A DNA stretch of 64,000 nucleotides from Ornithinibacillus salinisoli (GTDB lineage: Bacteria > Bacillota > Bacilli > Bacillales > Amphibacillaceae). This document shows positions 42,947 to 52,013 of the stretch, one piece after another (positions within the stretch are counted from its first letter, which is position 1; every line of letters starts with the position of its first letter). Both the position numbers and the translations under genes were made by a program. Location: NCBI RefSeq assembly GCF_042682545.1, contig NZ_JBHUHQ010000002.1; one strand, given 5' to 3'. A model generated the notes under the pieces. The model was not told the origin of the DNA, made no database searches, and worked only from the letters and a program-made list of their open reading frames with translations.

Positions 42947-44582
42947 ATCGTTGCTCGTAGTAAGAACCATGTTAAAGATGCATTTTTCCAAAGCTGGGAA
43001 ATCCAACTCCCAAATGGTCCTATTTATTATCGCAGGTTTATTTCTTTTCCCGTTCTTATTTGTTTATTTAAATGCGTTGAATAATTTAGTTAGCTCCTTA
43101 TTTGAAATATTAGATCCAGTAGGACAAAGCTCAATTATTTTAGGCATGCTTTTCCTTATTCTTTCTGTTCTACTTTTTATTATAAGTTGTGTAACAATTA
43201 TTAGTGCATTCTATTTTGCTGAAGATATCGAATCATTTATACCTTTTCCATTACAGCCTTATCACATATTATTTGGGAAGGCAGCAGTACCGTTTTTATA
43301 TTTATACGCAACAACGGCTGCTCTATTTTTACCTGTGTATTTTAGCTTCAGTAGTCTGCATCACACTTCGATTTTAGAATATGTTTACGGATTAGTGATC
43401 TTTTTATTATTACCACTTATTCCATTTACAATTGCAGCTGTTATCATCATGTTTCTGATGCGGTTTGTTAATATAGCTAAAAATAAAGATAGATCCAAGG
43501 TTTTAGCTGGAATATTTGTATTAAGTTTAATCATTATTGTCAATGTTGTCTTACGTTTAAATACTGACCAGGAATCCATGTTGGAGAATTTGGCGTACTT
43601 CATCCAAGAACAAGATGGGCTACTCCACATGATCACGCAATTCTATCCTCCTGCATTATTTGGTACAAAGGCATTGACTGCCGGCGGATGGGGAGGATTA
43701 TTAAACTTCTTACTAATAATAATCAGCAGCATCATATCTATACTTCTCTTTATATGGTTTGGACAACGTTTCTATTTAAAAGGAGTTCTGGGAATTAATA
43801 TTAGTAACAAAAAAAATATTTCGTCTGAGAAAGTATTTCGTCGTATCAGAAAACGTGCTGTGTGGGTTACTTATATTCAAAAGGAATTACGTATCATTTT
43901 TCGAACACCTACTTTCTTTATTCAATGTGTCATTCAGAGTCTATTTGGTCCTGTTTTCCTTTTTATCATTTTGTTAATGGACACAAATTCTGTCTCATTG
44001 TCAGGGGCACTCCAAATGTTTAGTGATAAGCATAGTCTGTTAATTATTTTCGCGGCAACCTTATTTATTCTATCTGCAAATGCAACAGGGATTTCTTCTC
44101 TATCAAGGGAGGGGAAAAATTGGCACACGAATTTGTTTTTACCGTTCGAAACAAAATTGTTCTTTCTAAGTAAAATCGCGACTGCATCGATCATTAATCT
44201 AGTTTCCGTCCTATTAGTTGGCATATTGCTGATCGTTATTTTAAAAATAGAGCTCGTGCTTTTCTTCTTCTGGCTAATCTTGATCCTTATCGCAAGCTGG
44301 TTTACTAGCTTAATGGGAACATACTTAGATTTTTCCCAACCGAAGCTAAACTGGTCAGATGAACAAGAAGTTTTTAAAGCGCGATTGATAGGTTTACTTG
44401 CTTTACTGTATGAATTTGTACCATTAGGAATCCTAGTATTGTTCATTTGGAATTTGGACTTCATTAGTGGTTTAATACCTACGTTTATTCTTTTATTCAT
44501 CTCACTTATTATTTATTCAGCAATCATACATTACTTGCTGCATAAAAAAATTGCTAATCGAGACCATCAAAAATTGATTTAA
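42936..44582 (+). CDS. ABC exporter permease, ABC_tran_2 type
   Basis: A 548-residue membrane protein with about 12 hydrophobic segments in two groups (about 25-240 and 330-535) and a basic cytoplasmic loop between (KKNISSEKVFRRIRKRAVWV, about 290-310). The length and two-halves layout suit the larger family of exporter permeases paired with a single ATPase. The start ATG-ATG overlaps the ATPase gene by 11 bp. No regulator is adjacent. After the gene comes a long repeat region. Confidence 0.75.
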   Translation: MMNKSLLVVRTMLKMHFSKAGKSNSQMVLFIIAGLFLFPFLFVYLNALNNLVSSLFEILDPVGQSSIILGMLFLILSVLLFIISCVTIISAFYFAEDIESFIPFPLQPYHILFGKAAVPFLYLYATTAALFLPVYFSFSSLHHTSILEYVYGLVIFLLLPLIPFTIAAVIIMFLMRFVNIAKNKDRSKVLAGIFVLSLIIIVNVVLRLNTDQESMLENLAYFIQEQDGLLHMITQFYPPALFGTKALTAGGWGGLLNFLLIIISSIISILLFIWFGQRFYLKGVLGINISNKKNISSEKVFRRIRKRAVWVTYIQKELRIIFRTPTFFIQCVIQSLFGPVFLFIILLMDTNSVSLSGALQMFSDKHSLLIIFAATLFILSANATGISSLSREGKNWHTNLFLPFETKLFFLSKIATASIINLVSVLLVGILLIVILKIELVLFFFWLILILIASWFTSLMGTYLDFSQPKLNWSDEQEVFKARLIGLLALLYEFVPLGILVLFIWNLDFISGLIPTFILLFISLIIYSAIIHYLLHKKIANRDHQKLI

Positions 44583-44702
44583 TGATACTGGGACATAACT
44601 AAAACTTTCTACTCTAAAGACGAGCAATTACACGATAGGAAGATTTAAAATGTTACTTTTTCAACCGAGAAGTTGATGCAAAATGCTCAGTCTAACTGCA
44701 AC

Positions 44703-44890
44703 GTGTTTTCCGCTGCGGGCAGTTGCTTTCCGCGGGCACGGCCTCAGCTAGGGTACTACTTGAATATGCTTCTTCGTTCCCTTGCGCTGAGGAAGTATAC
44801 TTCGGAGCATAACTAGAAGACGCAAGCGCATCTGCGGGATCTTCGGACACGTGCTATTCCCGCAGGAGTCGACTGCCCTTCGCTCCAATC
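44703..44890. repeat. GC-rich intergenic repeat with long-range pairing
   Basis: Much more GC-rich than its surroundings. GGGCAGT (about 44717) and ACTGCCC (about 44873), as well as TTTCCGCGGG and ATTCCCGCAGG, can pair across the element. I recall sequences of the form GCTTTCCGCGGGC...TTCCCGCAGGAGTC as recurrent in Bacillaceae intergenic DNA. No open frame is supported. It fills part of the 44583-45331 gap. Confidence 0.6.
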
Positions 44891-44989
44891 ACTGTAACCA
44901 AAATATCGAATGCAATTCATATGTAATAAACATTGGGAGAGTGAAGAAATAAAAAGAGATTTCACACTAAACTAGCGGAAGAAATACAC

Positions 44990-45060
44990 TTAGACTCCGG
45001 CGGGAGGAAAGGCATCGGTGAGACCCCGCAGAACGGAGTTCGAGGAGGCTCACGCGAGAT
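44990..45060. repeat. Second GC-rich intergenic repeat (partial)
   Basis: TAGACTCCGGCGGGAGGAAA then GGCATCGGTGAGACCCCGCA and CGAGGAGGCTCACGCGAG. Segments (GAGACCCCGCAG, GAGGAGGCTCAC) resemble a second common Bacillaceae intergenic repeat. It may be the opposite end of the element at 44703, in inverted orientation. Confidence 0.5.
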
Positions 45061-45164
45061 TTGGTGCAGTAAATTTAATTTCTGATTTCACCGCGTTTTT
45101 CATTTTAAGTTAATGCACAGTCTATATATAATTAGCAACAGATTATACGAAACCACTCCCAAAA

Positions 45165-45221
45165 GAAAATCCTAACTAATTCGAATTCTATTTGAGAATT
45201 GATTCATAGTTAGGATTTTTC
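45165..45221 (+). terminator. Nested hairpin with terminator tail
   Basis: GAAAATCCTAACTA pairs with TAGTTAGGATTTTTC and encloses a second small hairpin AATTCT-ATTTG-AGAATT. It lies about 580 nt after the exporter permease gene, so it may end that operon's read-through or an RNA from the repeats. Confidence 0.7.
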
Positions 45222-45331
45222 TTTGACTAATACTTTTGTCTCAGCCTCATACGTAGATGTAATAAACAGGTACATTCGCCCTGTCATGTTTATAAGAAAT
45301 ACATACATTAATATGGAGGAGGTGGGAATGT

Positions 45332-45502
45332 ATGAGTAAAGGAGTAGAAAAAGGAACTGGTTTCGGTTTTGCGTTTATTGTTGTTTTATTCATTCTTTTA
45401 GTCATCGTAGGTGCTAGTGGTTTCACAGGTGGCTATGGTGGTGGATATGATAGCTATGGCGGTGGATACGGTGCCGGTGGATATGGCGGTGGTTGGTGGT
45501 AA
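45332..45502 (+). CDS. YjcZ-family sporulation peptide, long form
   Basis: A 56-residue peptide: MSKGVEKGTGFGFAF, the hydrophobic helix IVVLFILLVIVGAS typical of YjcZ, then a Gly/Tyr-rich tail (GGYGGGYDSYGGGYGAGG) ending in WW. The GGAGGAGGTGGGAATGT ribosome region precedes the ATG. YjcZ-type peptides are common in spore formers and linked to the spore coat/forespore. The Gly-Tyr tail resembles coat proteins such as CotT. It is followed 47 nt later by a short paralogue. Confidence 0.82.
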   Translation: MSKGVEKGTGFGFAFIVVLFILLVIVGASGFTGGYGGGYDSYGGGYGAGGYGGGWW

Positions 45503-45549
45503 TCCAACCTCATTTCAAAAATAGACAATATTAATTGGAGGTGAATTCA

Positions 45550-45657
45550 ATGGGCTATGCTGGTGGTGGATACGGTGGCGGCTTCGCTTTAATCGTTGTT
45601 TTGTTTATCCTGTTAATCATTGTAGGTGCAGGAGCTTTTGGCGGAGGAGTTTATTAA
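45550..45657 (+). CDS. YjcZ-family sporulation peptide, short form
   Basis: A 35-residue peptide MGYAGGGYGGGFAL then IVVLFILLIIVGAGAFGG, sharing the same helix with the upstream peptide. TTGGAGGTG lies 6 nt before the ATG. The pair is followed by a perfect terminator, so both are probably in one transcript. The Gly/Tyr stretch is N-terminal here and C-terminal in the long form. Confidence 0.82.
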   Translation: MGYAGGGYGGGFALIVVLFILLIIVGAGAFGGGVY

Positions 45658-45691
45658 CAAGATCAAACATTAACCCTCCAATTCTAATAAA

Positions 45692-45721
45692 GAAAATCTG
45701 CCTACTCTTAGGCAGATTTTC
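45692..45721 (+). terminator. Terminator of the YjcZ pair
   Basis: GAAAATCTGCCTA-CTCT-TAGGCAGATTTTC, perfect. It may also serve the convergent yueD-like gene. Confidence 0.88.
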
Positions 45722-45739
45722 GATAATTTATCATTCCTT

Positions 45740-46498
45740 CTAAAAATAATCCTTCACATTATATATTTTTCCGTTAATGATACCTGCTTCATCCCATAAA
45801 ATATCAAAAAGAACATTTCCGACAGAATTGACATCCCGTAATAGGTTTTGTTCCTTATAATTCTTAAATGTATCTATGTCAGCAAAAGCTTCTCGAGAAC
45901 TTGTGCGGATTTTTTCTTGCATATTAGTATCCATAATGCCTGGACTAAAAGCAATAACTTTATGCTCTGTATGAAGATCTTCTTGTTCTAGAGCAACTGT
46001 CTTTGTATACATATTTATACTTGCTTTTGTGCTACAATACGCACTCCAGCCATAAATTGGCCGTTCCGCTGCCCCAGAAGTGACATTAACTCCAATGAAT
46101 GTCGTTTTTACCTCCGTGGCAATTTTTAATAATGAATTCATAATTACCATCGGTGCAATGGTATTAACTTGAACGTGATTAGCTAAAGCATTACTATCAA
46201 CATTCATTGCATGATCGATTGGATCAATAACAGCTGCATTATTAACAAGATAGACGGTTGATGGTTCATTTTCAGATATGTATCGCATGATCTTGTTTAA
46301 CGTATTATCAATTGCATTTAAATCCCCTAGATCACAAGCATGATGCTGGTACGTAACATTATTCTCCTTAGCATGATCATGTAATTGATTGTTTCCATTG
46401 CGAGAAATTCCAATGACATGTACATCTGAATCTAAAAACAATCGCGCTACTGATTCCCCAAGCCCTTTCGATTCACCTGTAATTACTACTAATTTCAT
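45740..46498 (-). CDS. yueD: Short-chain dehydrogenase, benzil reductase-like
   Basis: A 252-residue SDR. The NADP-binding TGESKGLGESVA (about 7-18), VNNAAVIDP, the catalytic Ser in VTSGAAERPIYGWSAYCSTK (S...Y-x-x-x-K, about 145-164) and SPGIMDTNMQ are present. These match B. subtilis YueD, the (S)-benzoin-forming benzil reductase, whose natural substrate is unknown. ATG 46498 has AAGGAG 8 nt upstream; an earlier in-frame GTG-like start has none. Confidence 0.82.
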   Translation of the reverse strand: MKLVVITGESKGLGESVARLFLDSDVHVIGISRNGNNQLHDHAKENNVTYQHHACDLGDLNAIDNTLNKIMRYISENEPSTVYLVNNAAVIDPIDHAMNVDSNALANHVQVNTIAPMVIMNSLLKIATEVKTTFIGVNVTSGAAERPIYGWSAYCSTKASINMYTKTVALEQEDLHTEHKVIAFSPGIMDTNMQEKIRTSSREAFADIDTFKNYKEQNLLRDVNSVGNVLFDILWDEAGIINGKIYNVKDYF

Positions 46499-46651
46499 GA
46501 ACATTACTCCTTGTACGCTCATTTTTATATATAGTCATACCCTATATATAAATTTATAGCCTTTTTGTTGGAACATCTATACTTTCTCTGTCCAATTCCC
46601 ATTTCCAGTTCAGTAGTGGGTCTTTAGTAGATGATATTTCATTTATACAAT

Positions 46652-47896
46652 TTATTCCGTTTCATCTTCTTCAATTTGAGCATTACGCATTGGCGAGAAA
46701 ATGAACCAGATTCCGACAAATGTCAATCCGGCAACTGTAATCCAAAGTGATGTCCTGAATCCGAACATTTCCGCAATTAATCCACCTAGTGGTGCTCCGA
46801 TTACGACCATACTGCGGTTGATGGACCGCATAGTGGAATTCATTCGACCATGTAATCGAGCCGGTGTAATGGATTGTCTATATCCCATTTCAAGAGGACC
46901 CTCAATACCTAAAGCAAAACCGTAAAAAAATTGTCCAAGCCCAATTAAAATGAATGTACTCGTTAAAAGAACTTCTTGCTCAGATGAAGGTGCTAAAACC
47001 ATTAGTATAACTGCTGGACCATAAAGGATGCGTGAAAAAGCCATGCCAGATCCAATTCCCCAGCGATCACCTACTCGAGTAGAAATAGTGGAACCCAATA
47101 CGGCTCCTATACCCGCTGCTGAAAGCACCAACCCTAGTGTTGATGCATTAAATCCTAATTCAGTGAGAGCAAAGGTAACGAGTACCGTGCCAAGCATACT
47201 ATGGAAGAAGAACCAAATATGTGTATTGAAAGCCAATGTACGAAGATAGCGATGACTATATACCCAGTTCAATCCTTCTTTTATTTGTTTACCCATTCTT
47301 TTTTCTGACGTTTGCACTTGTAAAGGATCATGTTTAATAGTTGCCATGACCAGTCCCGAATACACATAAAGTATACCATTGACTAAGATGGAGTATGGTG
47401 CACTTATCCAAGAAATTAATAGACCAGCGACTGTTGGTCCACTAGTTTCGGAGACAGCTGCACTTTGTTCTAGTCGCGCATATGCACGCATTAGCAGTCC
47501 TCTTGGAACTAATTGAGGTACAAATGACTGGCTTGCAGCATCATTAAATAGAGACATCGCCCCAAAAAGTACCATAATAATCATTAAACTACTAATACTA
47601 ATTTTATCTAGTACTACTAGAAAACAAATTACGGAAAGTAGAACACCACGTCCAATATCAGTAAGAACCAGTACTGTTTGTCGATTGAAACGATCGATAA
47701 ATACACCTGCCACCAGTCCAAGTATCACGTATGGTAGCCACCTTGAAGAATTAATCCAGCCTACATCAACTGTACTTCCCTGCAAGTTAACCACTACTAG
47801 TACTTGAAGAGCAAGTGTTGTAATATAAGTGCCAAAGCTAGAAACTGTTGAAGCAAGCCAGAATCGCACATAGCTTTTTTGGTTGGAAAGCTTCAC
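46652..47896 (-). CDS. MFS transporter (MacA/Bcr-like drug efflux type)
   Basis: A 414-residue major-facilitator protein with about 12 helices. After SYVRFWLASTVSSFGTYITT comes helix 1; the loop-2/3 motif is GVFIDRFNRQTVLVLTDIGR (about 58-77), a drug-exporter-like D-R-x-x-R-R variant. GTG 47896 follows CGGAGGACG. Substrate unknown; single gene. Confidence 0.8.
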   Translation of the reverse strand: MKLSNQKSYVRFWLASTVSSFGTYITTLALQVLVVVNLQGSTVDVGWINSSRWLPYVILGLVAGVFIDRFNRQTVLVLTDIGRGVLLSVICFLVVLDKISISSLMIIMVLFGAMSLFNDAASQSFVPQLVPRGLLMRAYARLEQSAAVSETSGPTVAGLLISWISAPYSILVNGILYVYSGLVMATIKHDPLQVQTSEKRMGKQIKEGLNWVYSHRYLRTLAFNTHIWFFFHSMLGTVLVTFALTELGFNASTLGLVLSAAGIGAVLGSTISTRVGDRWGIGSGMAFSRILYGPAVILMVLAPSSEQEVLLTSTFILIGLGQFFYGFALGIEGPLEMGYRQSITPARLHGRMNSTMRSINRSMVVIGAPLGGLIAEMFGFRTSLWITVAGLTFVGIWFIFSPMRNAQIEEDETE

Positions 47897-48023
47897 TCTT
47901 CGTCCTCCGCCCACTATCATTCATAAATGATCATTAAAATTTGATAGGAATATCGTCTTTTTACTATAAATCCAAAAGCTTCAAATACCTGGGTATAGTC
48001 ATTTCGCTCTTCCCCTGCTCGAT

Positions 48024-49391
48024 TTATTCGTTAATTGAATTCCAATAGTAAACTAATGTCTCCATTCCTTTATCATAGCTGTCCAAAGGAAAGCTTTCAT
48101 TTGGAGAGTGTAGGCGATCATCTGGTGTCCCAAACCCTAACAATACAATTGGGATATTATAAATATCTTCAATCCACTCTACTACCGGAATGGATCCACC
48201 CATTCGAACATAAACCGTCTCCTTATCGAAGGCTTTCGTGTAGCTTTCAGCAGCTTTTTGAATTAATGGATGATTTGGTTCTACTTTATATGCTTTTGCT
48301 GATAGCTTTTCTTTTTTCACTTCTACAGTAACACCTGCTGGCGCGACTTTTTTTACATGGTCTTCCAGTAAACCTTGAATCTTTTGTGGATCCTGACCAG
48401 GCACTAAACGACACGTAATTTTGGCAGTCGCTGATGAAGGAATAATTGTTTTCGTACCTTCACCTTGATAGCCACCATATACACCGTTAATTTCAAAAGT
48501 TGGACGAGCCATTGTATGCTCTTTTGGCGTATAGCCTTTTTCAGAAGCTGTCTCCGAAATACCTGCCGCTTCCTTATAGTCCTCACCTGGAACATCTTTG
48601 ATTAATGTACGTTCATCCTCTGATAATGGTTCAACTCCATCATAGAAACCATCAACTGTAACTACCTCATCCGTATTTTTCATCGAAGCTAATATTTGTG
48701 TTAATGCCATAATCGGATTACGAACAGCACCACCATACATTCCAGAGTGTAAGTCATGATCTGGACCATTTACCGTAATTTCAATACCTGTAAATCCTTT
48801 CAGCCCGTATAAAATCGTTGGCTGGTTTTTCGCAACCATTCCAGAGTCAGAAATTACCGCAAAATCGGCATGAAATAACTCTTTTTTCTCATGAAGCATA
48901 TCATATAAGTTTTCACTACCTATTTCTTCTTCACCTTCTAAACAAACTTTCACATTAAGTGGCAATTTGCCTTCTGTCTTCATAATAGCCTCGAATACAG
49001 CTAAGTGCATAAATACTTGTCCCTTATCATCACTCGAACCACGAGCATACAAACGTCCGTCACGAACTTCGGGCTTAAAAGGTTCACTCTCCCATAATTC
49101 AATCGGATCTACTGGTTGTACATCATAATGGCCATAAAATAAAACAGTCGGTGCATCTGGCCCAGCCTCATTATATTCTGCATAGACTAAAGGATGCTTG
49201 CCTGTCTCCATTAGTTTTGCATTTTCAAAACCAATTTCTTCTAAATACGATTGTAAAAAAGTTGCAGCTTCCTTAATGTCTTTATTATGTACACTATCTG
49301 TGCTCACACTTGGGATAGCCAAAAAATTATATAGTTTTTGTAATAGTCTTTCTCGATTGTCAGTTAAATATTGCAATGCCTTTTCACTCAT
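48024..49391 (-). CDS. M20-family dipeptidase
   Basis: A 455-residue metallopeptidase of the CNDP/PepV-like group. Two-zinc site: VLFYGHYDVQP (about 86-96), ARGSSDDKGQV (Asp, about 118-128), the catalytic Glu in CLEGEEEIGS (about 150-160), SDSGM, and HSPNESFPL at the C-terminus. It trims di- or tripeptides in the cytoplasm. ATG 49391 has AAAGGAG 8 nt upstream. Confidence 0.9.
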   Translation of the reverse strand: MSEKALQYLTDNRERLLQKLYNFLAIPSVSTDSVHNKDIKEAATFLQSYLEEIGFENAKLMETGKHPLVYAEYNEAGPDAPTVLFYGHYDVQPVDPIELWESEPFKPEVRDGRLYARGSSDDKGQVFMHLAVFEAIMKTEGKLPLNVKVCLEGEEEIGSENLYDMLHEKKELFHADFAVISDSGMVAKNQPTILYGLKGFTGIEITVNGPDHDLHSGMYGGAVRNPIMALTQILASMKNTDEVVTVDGFYDGVEPLSEDERTLIKDVPGEDYKEAAGISETASEKGYTPKEHTMARPTFEINGVYGGYQGEGTKTIIPSSATAKITCRLVPGQDPQKIQGLLEDHVKKVAPAGVTVEVKKEKLSAKAYKVEPNHPLIQKAAESYTKAFDKETVYVRMGGSIPVVEWIEDIYNIPIVLLGFGTPDDRLHSPNESFPLDSYDKGMETLVYYWNSINE

Positions 49392-49468
49392 ATCGTACAC
49401 TCCTTTGGGATAGTATATTTTATATTTTAGCACAAATTAGAATAAGGAAACTATCATCGTGATTGGGT

Positions 49469-49531
49469 TGTGTTCGGAGTTTTCCTATTTGTGTTCGCTG
49501 TTTACTCACTAGTGGCCGATGTTCCCATACT
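49469..49531. repeat. Three degenerate 21-nt tandem repeats
   Basis: Units start at 49469, 49490 and 49511: TGTGTTCGGAGTTTTCC..., TGTGTTCGCTGTTTACT..., AGTGGCCGATGTTCCCA.... Their core (G-TCCGATGTTCtC) resembles the units at 6319-6402. They abut the left end of the large repeat. Confidence 0.6.
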
Positions 49532-49542
49532 CACATCCATCA

Positions 49543-49877
49543 GAACAAAAGCGCAAGCGCCCGTTTAGCGACGTACGAACTGCGCCAGCGTAACGCTGGT
49601 GGTTCAATGTTGCCACGCAAAGTGGCGGTTTTAATTGAACAGTCCCCGCAGGAGATAAAGGAAACACGGCGACCGAAGGAATTTAGGATGTTCGACTATG
49701 TCGAACTGTTATCGTACGGAGGTGAGGGAAGTTGCGCTAGTCGCTGGGCGCTGGTCGATGAAAACGCCACATCCTGTGGCATCATCGACACTAGGACGTC
49801 CTGTCCGTCGGAGCTGGACGTGGCTGTTCTTGCCAAGAAGTATCCACAGGTATTAAATTTTATAATTTCCTAGACTA
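49543..49877. repeat. Large multi-hairpin repeat, copy 1
   Basis: About 335 bp, nearly identical to 62568-63019 apart from two segments missing here. Nested pairing is seen: a closing stem GCGCC/GGCGC with AGCGAC/GTCGCT (49557-49572 with 49740-49751), and compact hairpins CCAGCG-TAA-CGCTGG, GCCAC-GCAAA-GTGGC, GTTCGAC-TAT-GTCGAAC and GCCACA-TCC-TGTGGC. A frame (MFDYVELLSYGGEG...) is present in both copies but has no ribosome site. I see it as a structured repeat (MITE or ncRNA), not a gene. Confidence 0.75.
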
Positions 49878-49910
49878 CAAAAAAAACAGGCAACCTATTC
49901 AGGCTGCCCA
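49878..49910 (-). terminator. Terminator of the luxS-mcc operon
   Basis: On the minus strand GGCAGCCTGAATAGGTTGCC then TG and T8; imperfect stem. Confidence 0.8.
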
Positions 49911-49914
49911 TTTT

Positions 49915-51048
49915 CTATTTCAAAGCTTGCATCAAATCTTCCATTAAATCTTCACTATCTTCTATACCAACCGATACACGAATAAGTCCATCTGTAATTC
50001 CAAGCTCTGCTCTTCGCTCTGCTGGAATCGATGCATGGGTCATCTTAGCTGGTAATGAGATTAAACTTTCCACTGCACCAAGACTTTCTGCTAGTGTAAA
50101 ATACTTCACACTTTCTAACACTTTTTCAGCTCGTTCTCCGCTACCAACATCAAAGGAAATCATGCCACCATGTCCAGAGGTTTGCTTCTCTGCAACTTTA
50201 TGTCCTTTATGGTCTTCTAATCCAGGATAATAAATAGTAGATACCCCTTCATGACTTTGCAAGAACTCAACTATCTTTTTCGTATTTGCTTCAATAGCTT
50301 CCATTCGTAAAGCTAGTGTTTTAATGCCTCGCATTAGTAACCATGAATCCTGTGGTCCTAATACTGCTCCAACAGAGTTTTGGATAAAGTGAATTTTTTC
50401 CGCTAGTTCATCGGAATTCACCACTACTAATCCAGCTACAACATCACTATGCCCACCAATGTATTTAGTAGCACTGTGTAAGACAATATCTGCACCTAAA
50501 TCTAAAGGTTGTTGCCAATAAGGTGTTGCGAATGTATTATCGACAATCAACAATAAATTATGCTTCTTTGCAATCTGACTCATCTTTTCTAAATCTGTTA
50601 TCTTCAACAACGGATTTGTCGGCGTTTCAATATATAGTGCTTTTGTTTTATCTGTTATGGAAGCTTCCACTTCTTCTGGATTACTAGAATCTACGAATGA
50701 ATGGTCTAATTCAAAGCGGTTTAGAACCTTAGTCATCAGTCGATAAGAACCACCATATACATCATCTGTCATCACAACATGATCACCAGAATCAAGTAGC
50801 ATCATAACAGTTGTGATGGCAGCCATTCCTGAACCAAAAGCAAATCCTGCTGTTCCATTTTCTAAATTAGCGATAACTGACTCTAATGCATGCCTAGTCG
50901 GATTACCTGTTCTAGAATATTCAAAGCCACGGTGATTTCCTACACTATCTTGTTTATACGTACTCACTTGATAAATAGGTACAGAAACCGCACCAGTTTG
51001 TTCATCACCAGTAATACCACCGTGTATCATTTTCGTTTTTGCTCTCAT
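49915..51048 (-). CDS. mccB: Cystathionine gamma-lyase/homocysteine gamma-lyase
   Basis: A 377-residue PLP enzyme of the Cys/Met-metabolism family. Features: VPIYQVSTYKQDS, FEYSRTGNPTRHALE (about 44-57), FGSGMAAIT, the PLP lysine in HSATKYIGGHSD (about 193-204) and the C-terminal SVGIEDSEDL. It cleaves cystathionine to cysteine, completing reverse transsulfuration. The preceding gene mccA supplies cystathionine. It is the last gene of yrrT-luxS-mccA-mccB. Confidence 0.92.
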   Translation of the reverse strand: MRAKTKMIHGGITGDEQTGAVSVPIYQVSTYKQDSVGNHRGFEYSRTGNPTRHALESVIANLENGTAGFAFGSGMAAITTVMMLLDSGDHVVMTDDVYGGSYRLMTKVLNRFELDHSFVDSSNPEEVEASITDKTKALYIETPTNPLLKITDLEKMSQIAKKHNLLLIVDNTFATPYWQQPLDLGADIVLHSATKYIGGHSDVVAGLVVVNSDELAEKIHFIQNSVGAVLGPQDSWLLMRGIKTLALRMEAIEANTKKIVEFLQSHEGVSTIYYPGLEDHKGHKVAEKQTSGHGGMISFDVGSGERAEKVLESVKYFTLAESLGAVESLISLPAKMTHASIPAERRAELGITDGLIRVSVGIEDSEDLMEDLMQALK

Positions 51049-51072
51049 ATTTTCACCTCATGCTTACTTACC

Positions 51073-51996
51073 CTATTCGACTGTTGGGTATATATTTTTA
51101 CTTAAATATCGATCACTGCCGTCTGGAAAAATTGTTACAATGTTCGTACCAGCTTTGGCTTTTTGAGCTTCCTGTAAAGCTGCAACCATTGCGGAACCAG
51201 AGGAACTACCGACAAGTAGACCTTCCCTTTCCGCAAGCTTTTTAACCATTTGGAATGCATCATCGTCGGACACGGTATAGATTTGATCTAGATAAGATCG
51301 GTTCATATAGTCTGGTAAAAACTCCATTCCAATTCCCTCCGTGCGATGTGGACCAGGTTCTCCACCTGCTATAATGGACCCTTCTGGTTCCACAATAACT
51401 GTTTTAATCGAAGGATTCTTTTCCTTAAAGTAATTGGAACACCCCATAAATGTTCCACCAGAGCCTGCACCCGCAACAAAAACATCAATTTTCCCATTTA
51501 AATCATTCCAAATTTCTGGTGCCATTGTTTTGTAGTAGGTCCTAGGATTTGCAGGATTCGCAAATTGCTGCGGAGAAAAACTATTTGGAATTTCGTTCAC
51601 CAATTCCTTCGTTTTTTCTATCGCACCGACCATACCAGATTCTCGGGGCGTGTGAATTATTTTTGCACCCAATGCTTGCATAATGATTTGTTTCTCTTTA
51701 CTAAAGTGCTCTGGAACACAAAATATTACCGATAAATTATTTTCCTTAGCTGCAAGAGCTAATCCAATCCCAGTATTTCCTGCGGTTGGCTCAATGATTG
51801 TCCCACCAGGTTGGAGTGTACCATTTTGTAATGCATCCTCAATTAGTTCAACACCTAGTCTGTCTTTCACACTGCCTCCAGGATTAAAACACTCTAATTT
51901 CGCATACAAACGAACTCCATCTGGCATTGGGAAATGATTCAATTCCAATAAAGGTGTTTGACCTATTAGTTCTTTCACCGAGTGGTATATTGCCAT
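51073..51996 (-). CDS. mccA: Cystathionine beta-synthase, O-acetylserine-dependent type
   Basis: A 307-residue PLP enzyme of the cysteine-synthase fold. The PLP lysine is in CFNPGGSVKDRLGVEL (about 34-49), the phosphate loop in EPTAGNTGIGLA, VAGAGSGGTFMG, and GSSSGSAMVAA near the C-terminus. It joins homocysteine to O-acetylserine. MccA and MccB together turn homocysteine to cysteine. The ATG has GTGAGGGGAAAAG upstream. Confidence 0.92.
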   Translation of the reverse strand: MAIYHSVKELIGQTPLLELNHFPMPDGVRLYAKLECFNPGGSVKDRLGVELIEDALQNGTLQPGGTIIEPTAGNTGIGLALAAKENNLSVIFCVPEHFSKEKQIIMQALGAKIIHTPRESGMVGAIEKTKELVNEIPNSFSPQQFANPANPRTYYKTMAPEIWNDLNGKIDVFVAGAGSGGTFMGCSNYFKEKNPSIKTVIVEPEGSIIAGGEPGPHRTEGIGMEFLPDYMNRSYLDQIYTVSDDDAFQMVKKLAEREGLLVGSSSGSAMVAALQEAQKAKAGTNIVTIFPDGSDRYLSKNIYPTVE

Positions 51997-52013
51997 TCTT
52001 TTCCCCTCACGTT

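Noticed and set aside
49463..49873. 136-codon frame across the large repeat
   Set aside because: No ribosome site; the frame shared by both copies (MFDYVELLSYGGEG...) exists only because the repeats are alike, and it is interrupted differently in copy 2.
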